Assembly: GCA_949130495.1 (NCBI GenBank)
Contig: OX422211.1
Span: forward strand, 332,166,504-332,230,503
Direction of reading: 5' to 3'
Origin: Sambucus nigra
Taxonomy: Eukaryota > Streptophyta > Magnoliopsida > Dipsacales > Adoxaceae
DNA: 64,000 nt
The position numbers were made by a program, and so were the translations under genes. The number at the start of each line of letters is the position of its first letter. Position 1 is the first letter of the stretch. Of this stretch, positions 58,248-64,000 are shown piece after piece. Under the pieces are notes generated by a model that saw only the letters and a list, made by a program, of their open reading frames with translations, was not told where the DNA came from and searched no databases.

Positions 58248-59520
58248 GCCTCCCCCTAACAAAAATAATTCCATCATCGAAATTTATAGAAAATAACACA
58301 CTATTGCCTCAGAATAACTGCGGATATTGCTGCCTCACTGTATAAGTGGACTCGTCCTCACCACAGTGACCCCACTGAACACAAACTAAGGCTATCTACG
58401 TATACCTTAAAACTGGACCTTGCGACTAAAAATATGCAGTAGCTCATTACTATATGAAGCATCTTCCTTTAGTTGAGTAACCCCTAGGTCAATGTGCCAA
58501 TAGGTGGCCTCACCCCATAAGAACCGATGAAATATGGATACACGGAACACATTATGTACCTAATTTGAACGGGCTAAAAGTTCTAGGTAATACACGAGCA
58601 TCCCTACCCGATCCATGATCATAATGACCCAATATACCTCAGGGAAAACTTCCCCTTTTCCCCCAAATGCATCACCCCTTTCATAGGTGATACCTTGAGA
58701 AGTACCTGATCACCCACCTAAAACTGTACGTCCTTCATCTCCACTTTACATACATTTTCTACTTACCCTAGGCAATCTTGATATGTTCCTACGACATTTA
58801 AATCTTCTTAGTCATATCCTGAACGTACTCAGGTCCCAACAAACTAGTCTCACCCGGGTCCAATCGATATACGGGTGATCTATATGGTTGCCCATACAAC
58901 GCCTCATACGGTGCCATGCGGATCGAATTCTAATAATTATTTTTATAGCCAAACTCCACCAAATGAAAATGAACTTCCTAACTACCTTTAAAATCTAATG
59001 CGAATGCTTAAAGCATATTCTCCTAAATCTGGTTCACCCGCTACATCTACCCATCTGTCTGAGGATGATAAGATGTAATCAAGTGTAACCAAGTCCCCAC
59101 AACCTCCAGAAAGTTAACCTAAAATTGAGATACAAAAGTCGTATCCCTATATGATATGATCAATAAAGGTACCCAGTGCAATAAAAAAATCCCCGACACA
59201 TACAATCGTGCATACTGCTCTATAGTGAAATCCATGCGAACATGCAAGAAATGTGAAACCTTTGTCAAGCGATCCACTATAACCCAAACAAAGTCATACC
59301 TGGGTGTTGAAGGCAATCTTATGATAAAGTCCATCAAGATGTTATCCCACTTTAACCCAGGAATGGGTAAGGGATGAGGTGTACTCAATGATCGCTGGTG
59401 ACCCACCTTCATTATCTGACATGTGTTGCACTATACCATAAATGTAACAGCATCCCGCTTCATCCCGATCCACCAATATTATCTCTTTATATTTTAGTAC
59501 ATCTTATCCGAGAGAGCTGA
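58248..59520 (-). pseudogene. pol: T3 integrase and C-terminal region
   Basis: On the minus strand: integrase core [18 protein letters not shown] (about 59240-59300) with upstream DNILMDFIIRLPST. After many stops come VGDQVLLKVSPMKGVMHLG (about 58650-58710) and LKEDASYSNELLHIFSRKVQ near 58430-58490, equivalent to the region before a chromodomain. It is a chromovirus-type integrase, more decayed than T1 or T2. It stops at about 59520 against a different element. Confidence 0.82.
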
Positions 59521-59910
59521 GGGGCCGAAGGAGTTGTGGAACTCTAAAATATTAAAGCCGAAGGTCTATAAGTTGAAGAAGTTGAGGTATATCAAAATGT
59601 TGAAGTCGACGATTCATAAGCCCAAGGTTGTATCCATTGAATGCATATATAAAACTCATCATCATTACCAGAATAGGGAAATAGTCCTTTAAGCAGGCTT
59701 TATTCATATTTGTAAAATACAACACATTAACCATTTTGTCACTATACTTTAGTACCACCACCATATTTGAAATCCAAAAGGGATACTTGACTTCTTTAAT
59801 GACCCAACATCTGACAGTTTCTTAATTTCCTATTGGATGATCTGATAATGATTTGTGGTCAATTATCTTCTATTTTTCTTAACCTCTTTGGCCATAGGGT
59901 CTACACCTGG
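59521..59910 (-). pseudogene. pol: Tat-lineage reverse transcriptase fragment
   Basis: Minus-strand frames read VIKEVKYPFWISNMVVVLK (59750-59810) and FTNMNKACLKDYFPI (59660-59710), decayed forms of the Tat/Athila-type RT motifs (EVxYPxWxxNVVVV, DxNKACPKDxFPLP). This clearly differs from the chromovirus RT of T1 and T2. Confidence 0.78.
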
Positions 59911-60980
59911 ATGGTGGAAGATAGTGTGAGGGTTCATCCACGTCATCTCTTTATGTGACTATATGAATATGTAATTCGTTCCATTAGGATTTCGATCAAT
60001 ATCCTCTCGATGTTGGGTATTAAGTACAAGCCTATCTGAATGTATTTTTTAGGGACGTCTTCATTCAGGACCATTGATTTTACCTACTGCCACACCCTTC
60101 TTAAATTTCTCCTCATTCGAGGGATCAAGTGTATTAATGTTATAAGAGGAAATCTTCCTCTTGTATGCTTTTGCTTGGCAGACATAAAATAGCATTCCAT
60201 AACTTCAATTTGATCTCCCTAAACCTCTCCAACTCTAAAGTGGGTTAGAAATCTCAATATTTGATGGACAGTGGATGAAACGGATTTAAAATACTTTAGG
60301 GAGACTTATACAAAAAAATTGTTATACATCGAGCTCATATTTTGGTTGATGACGAAGAAATAAAGTTTTTTTTGTGACATAGGTTGGCCATTTCCCCATG
60401 CAGACATCTAATTCTACCATTCTAAGTGGGAAAACTTTATCCCTACTAAAGTTGATCAGAGGTTGATTATAGGTTTTTGTTTGCTTCCCATTGAGTTTAA
60501 CACCTGTAAAATAATTCCAAAAAATCACATCGTCCAAATTCCCTCCATCTACGAGTATTCTAGAGACATTATATTAATTTACTATGAATCTTACGACTAG
60601 GAGGTCATCATCCGACTAGATAAGGTATTTGAAATCAAGCTTAGAAAATCCAAAAATCAAACGACCAATGTTCACCTTCTTACGACGAGTTTCTTTCACA
60701 TCCTCCCTAACAAGTTCTATATATATATGAAGAGAGTCGGATCCAACCTTTCCTACATATAAGTTTATGCCTCTTGGCTCTATTCCACCACACTGAATAC
60801 TCTTGAGATCATATTCATGAGGAATGAAATCAAGTGCAAATCTCCTTCAAGGTCCCTATGTTTCTCAGGCAAAATTGGATTATTTTCCATATTATCCTAT
60901 GAATCTTCATTTTTGGCTTCTTACATTCCTTTTCGTGAGATATGCCCCTAGTCGGTGGTTCATACCTCTTCCTCTTCTTA
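59911..60980 (-). pseudogene. pol: Tat-lineage protease region
   Basis: RILVDGGNLDDVIFWNYF (about 60510-60570) matches the DGGS-type protease active-site block of Tat elements. It is followed by PLINFSRDKVFPLRMVELDV (about 60400-60460). The flanks to 59911 and 60980 are decayed without clear motifs. Confidence 0.72.
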
Positions 60981-61715
60981 TGAGAGATATGACATTGTAA
61001 ATGTTCTAAAATATGTCTCTTATGATATTCTTATAATAACCAGTCCTTCATGCAAAAATGGAGTTGAGGACGATCCTCTATAAGTTGGGTACCAATTGAG
61101 AAGGAGCAATACCAAATTTGGGGAGAAAATATCCCTTTTACATGGATGAAATCGAACCTAAACCATAGCTTAAAAATTTCCCCATCCACACATATCTCAC
61201 TAGCATACCTTAGGTTGTAGGCCCTCTCTTTGGCCTTGGGAGATCTCACAGATATGGATGTTATGATCCCATACCTATGCTAGATTCTAGTTGATTTTTT
61301 CTTATTGACAGTGAACTTGTATAATCCAGCCCTATAAAAGTCTATCATATATACTAATCACCATCAACTAACGAAATCAATGATATCATAGTTTAGAGAA
61401 GGAGAAAAAATATAGCCAACTCTACAAAGGAAGCGTGTTTTAACTCTATATTACACTTATCATCTACAAGGCCTACAATCTCGTGGTTATTAGAATATAT
61501 GTTGGAGGTATTGGATTCGACATCAGAATGTTAAGATGACTCGAAGGATGAAGTGGTAGACGAAAAATATGAGACTACTATATAAACTCATCATGCTTAG
61601 TCAGGGTTTTGGATGAAAATACAGTCGTGTGGGATCTACCTTGGCATCAAGCATCTCCTTTCCCACTAGGAGATTATCCATCGTAGAAATTAATGAGGCC
61701 TCGTCCGCACTCATG
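60981..61715 (-). pseudogene. gag: Tat-lineage gag, decayed
   Basis: A start-like ATG at 61715 (MSADEASLISTMDNLLVGKE) is followed by a stop and further broken frames, including MRSPKAKERAYNLRYASE at 61249. A weak Cys/His-rich remnant lies near 60990-61040. Assignment rests on its position upstream of the Tat-like protease and RT. Confidence 0.5.
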
Positions 61716-61726
61716 GTATTTGAGAA

Positions 61727-62937
61727 TGTTGTGTGATATCGACTATCAATTCAATTCGCAAATTTCCAAATTTTAAACTTATTTAATTAGAGTTAATCTT
61801 TAATCCAAATTAATTAAACCCCAAAACATGCATCTAGGTGAATAAATTAATCATGCCATAAAAAAGAATAAAAAATTAATGCATACACTAATTTCAGGAA
61901 AATTCCCCGAAAGGGCAAAACCATTATGTCTATAAATGTTTGCAAATCTCAACGTACAAGACACTTAGAGAAATCCATAATGAATCTACCGCAGCAAACT
62001 CACATAGACCACAGCCTAAATCAACAATGGTCTCTCGCAAAAACCCAAGAACCGCAGCTCTGTCTCTAGAAAAGAATACCCTCAAGTCTTTGCAAGTGAT
62101 CTCAATCGTCGGAAGCAACTTCCTCAAGAGCTACCAATCCAGCAGTAGAGATGGAACTCCACAAGAACAAACTTCAACAAGAAGTGATTTGGGTTCCACA
62201 AAAGATTCACAAAAGAATTGGGATGATTTGGCGAATCAAAACTAGGTTTTTCACGCAAAAATTGAAGATTTAAAGTTCTTTCAAAAAGCAGATTTCGTCT
62301 ATCAAAAGACTTAATAAAAAGATCTTCAAATCTGGTATTTATAGCTGAACACAATTCTTGAGGCGACACATGTCGTTCGAAGTCATTAGAACGACATGTC
62401 TATGTCGTTTGAATGGCATCTCATGTTATTTGAACGAGATCTCATGTCTTTACTAATGACCTTACAAACGATCTTTAAAAAACCAAAACAGTACGGGTTC
62501 GTTTGAAGCAAATAAAAAATAACCCTTCTAATGACATTGCACGTCATTAGAAGTTATCATTTGAACGACATGTCAATGTCATTTGAATGACATTGCCTTG
62601 TCATTTGAACGACATTACCTTATCATTTGAATGACAAGAGCAAGAAAATATTATTTTAAAAAGCTCGCCTACAGGTCTTAAAAAAATATTTTTGACTTAG
62701 AAAAAAAGCCTCGGTTTTATAAAAATAGTTTTCGAAAAATATCCCAATACTAAAATAAAGCATTTGCGAAACTTAAACACGTTATATGAATTTATACCTC
62801 TTATCACACATATGTTGAGGATACTTGAAATTCGAATTCGTCTTTATGAATGTATGAACACTAGCTTCCCTCTTCAGTTGTAGTGATACACGACATATTT
62901 TGTGTAAACTACATACAATAGAAATTATGTCCTTATA
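61727..62937 (-). mobile_element. S3 3' LTR
   Basis: 1211 bp from TGTTGTGTGATATC to CCTTATA, with a polypurine tract at its right end, so it is the 3' LTR of a minus-strand element. Strong similarity to the S1 LTR along its length. The 101-codon plus-strand frame at 61940-62245 is antisense to the transcribed part and not a gene. Confidence 0.82.
62337..62640 (-). promoter_or_regulatory. S3 LTR promoter: palindrome array and TATA box
   Basis: TATAAAT on the minus strand at 62337-62343, preceded in element sense by about eight variants of TCGTTCGAACGA and of CTTCTAATGA (62366-62640). The array covers about 270 bp, the longest in the window. Confidence 0.65.
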
Positions 62938-64000
62938 AATCTCCCCCATATGTCTAGTCGGTACAAAATAAAAATATTCGAATTATAAAAAAAATCCTAT
63001 ACAAATCTAATACCCTCCCGTGCAACCCAAAAGCGAAAATGTACTAAAAATGCAAGTCTTCAAATTCTTCGAAAATCTTCAACTTTGAAATTTCTTTAAA
63101 TCACACATGTTTGCTTTCCTTGCGCTTCTTTTGTGTGATTTCCCAATGATCATAAAAAACCTACACACAATAAACAAAGAAAATACCTTCATGACGTATC
63201 GAGTTTGAACTGAGATAGCATAAATCAAGTATCAAATCAAATCAAATCTCAAATCTCCCCCATTATTCAAACTCCCACAACCCCATAATTCATAATTCGT
63301 TCTCCCCCTCCTTATTATTTGTCCCAAATAGACAAGGAAAAGAACAAACAAAATTAAGCACAGAGTTTCGCGACAAGTATAACAAATAGCAAAACAATTA
63401 CGATTATGCAAGGATAAACTCAAAAGGATCAACAATCTCTTTTTGATTTTTCAAATTTTTTCTTGCAAAAAAACTTTACAAAGACAACACACACCATGAA
63501 TTTACACTAAAATAACCAAATTGTGGAAACAGAATGAATGGGTGTGATCATATTCAATAGGAAAATCAACTCAAATATACATAACAAATGTGCACGATGA
63601 ATATGGATACCCCTAACGAATGAACTTCAAAATCGTACTTAGGTGTAAAAATTATTGAATACAAATGATATCAACTCAATCTAATCAACAAATCAGGGTC
63701 TAAAATGATTTCCACACCAATAACGTCTAAAACTATTTAATATTTTTTCAAGACTTTGTCAGGACGTGCAAACCCGTTGATTTATTTCAAACCAAACTCC
63801 CTCAAATATAAGATAATGATCATAAAATTTTATATTCAATTATTTTCTTTTGAGTGATCATATCAAACTAAACTAAGTTGTCATTGGCTACTTTTTATAA
63901 TGCCACGCTTTTTTAGGTTCGATTTTAACGATGGATTAATCGCAAAGGACATGTGTACCTTTCGTAGACCTTCCCCGTGTTTACTCATTGTTTAATAAAT
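62938..64000 (-). mobile_element. S3 interior, noncoding
   Basis: Begins with the polypurine tract ATATGGGGGAGATT (minus strand, 62938-62953). Further tracts lie at 63245-63315 next to TTGTCTATTTGGGACAAAT. The S-family block lies at about 63420-63990, with GAGGGAGTTTGG and GGGTTTGCACGTCCTGAC (63765-63810). No coding motif. The element continues past the window. Confidence 0.75.

Noticed and set aside
61940..62245. 101-codon plus-strand frame
   Set aside because: It is antisense to the transcribed part of the S3 LTR, and the S1 LTR does not keep it.

Overview
The window is intergenic, repeat-dense DNA from a flowering plant, probably a eudicot. The evidence is tRNA-iMet primer-binding sites, Tekay-type chromovirus and SIRE-type copia proteins, a plant hAT transposase with spliceosomal introns, a tRNA-derived SINE, and PIF/Harbinger, Mutator-like and CACTA-like remains. 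I see no host protein gene, rRNA or tRNA gene. The only apparently complete protein gene belongs to a hAT transposon.

Layout, with my own element labels. 1-3808: end of a Tekay-like LTR retrotransposon T0 (minus strand), with leader, primer-binding site and a 3.0 kb LTR. 5191-13982: T1, a Tekay element (minus) with readable but broken gag-pol, a complete 2.87 kb LTR and a truncated LTR. 15189-15617: a CACTA-like end with GGTCACGG repeats. 15618-20233: S1, a SIRE-type copia relic (plus) with a 3' LTR and a 2.5 kb insertion. 20325-25710: AT-rich repeats, a large inverted repeat and a solo Tekay-like LTR (21856-24111). 25863-26423: a SINE and a foldback MITE. 27616-30944 and 37285-37355: G1, a decayed Ty3/gypsy element (plus), split by S2 (30945-37279), a gag-only SIRE-type element (minus). 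37356-51683: T2, a second Tekay element (minus), itself split by a 4.26 kb hAT (42358-46621). 52407-53625: a PIF/Harbinger MITE. 56209-56767: a second copy of G1, cut by the LTR of T3, another chromovirus fragment (56768-59520). 59521-61715: a Tat-lineage gypsy fragment. 61727-64000: S3, a third SIRE-type element running off the window.

The nesting gives an insertion order. G1 is oldest, S2 entered G1 (perfect AAAAG target duplication), T2 lies against the same G1 RNase H, and the hAT entered T2 last (perfect 8 bp duplication, open transposase).

Two signals stand out. First, six hairpins in the T0 LTR share a loop but have different, self-complementary stems, a covariation pattern. Second, arrays of the palindrome TCGTTCGAACGA and variants sit in the LTRs of unrelated retrotransposon superfamilies (gypsy/Tekay and copia/SIRE), and in the SIRE LTRs lie directly upstream of the TATA box.
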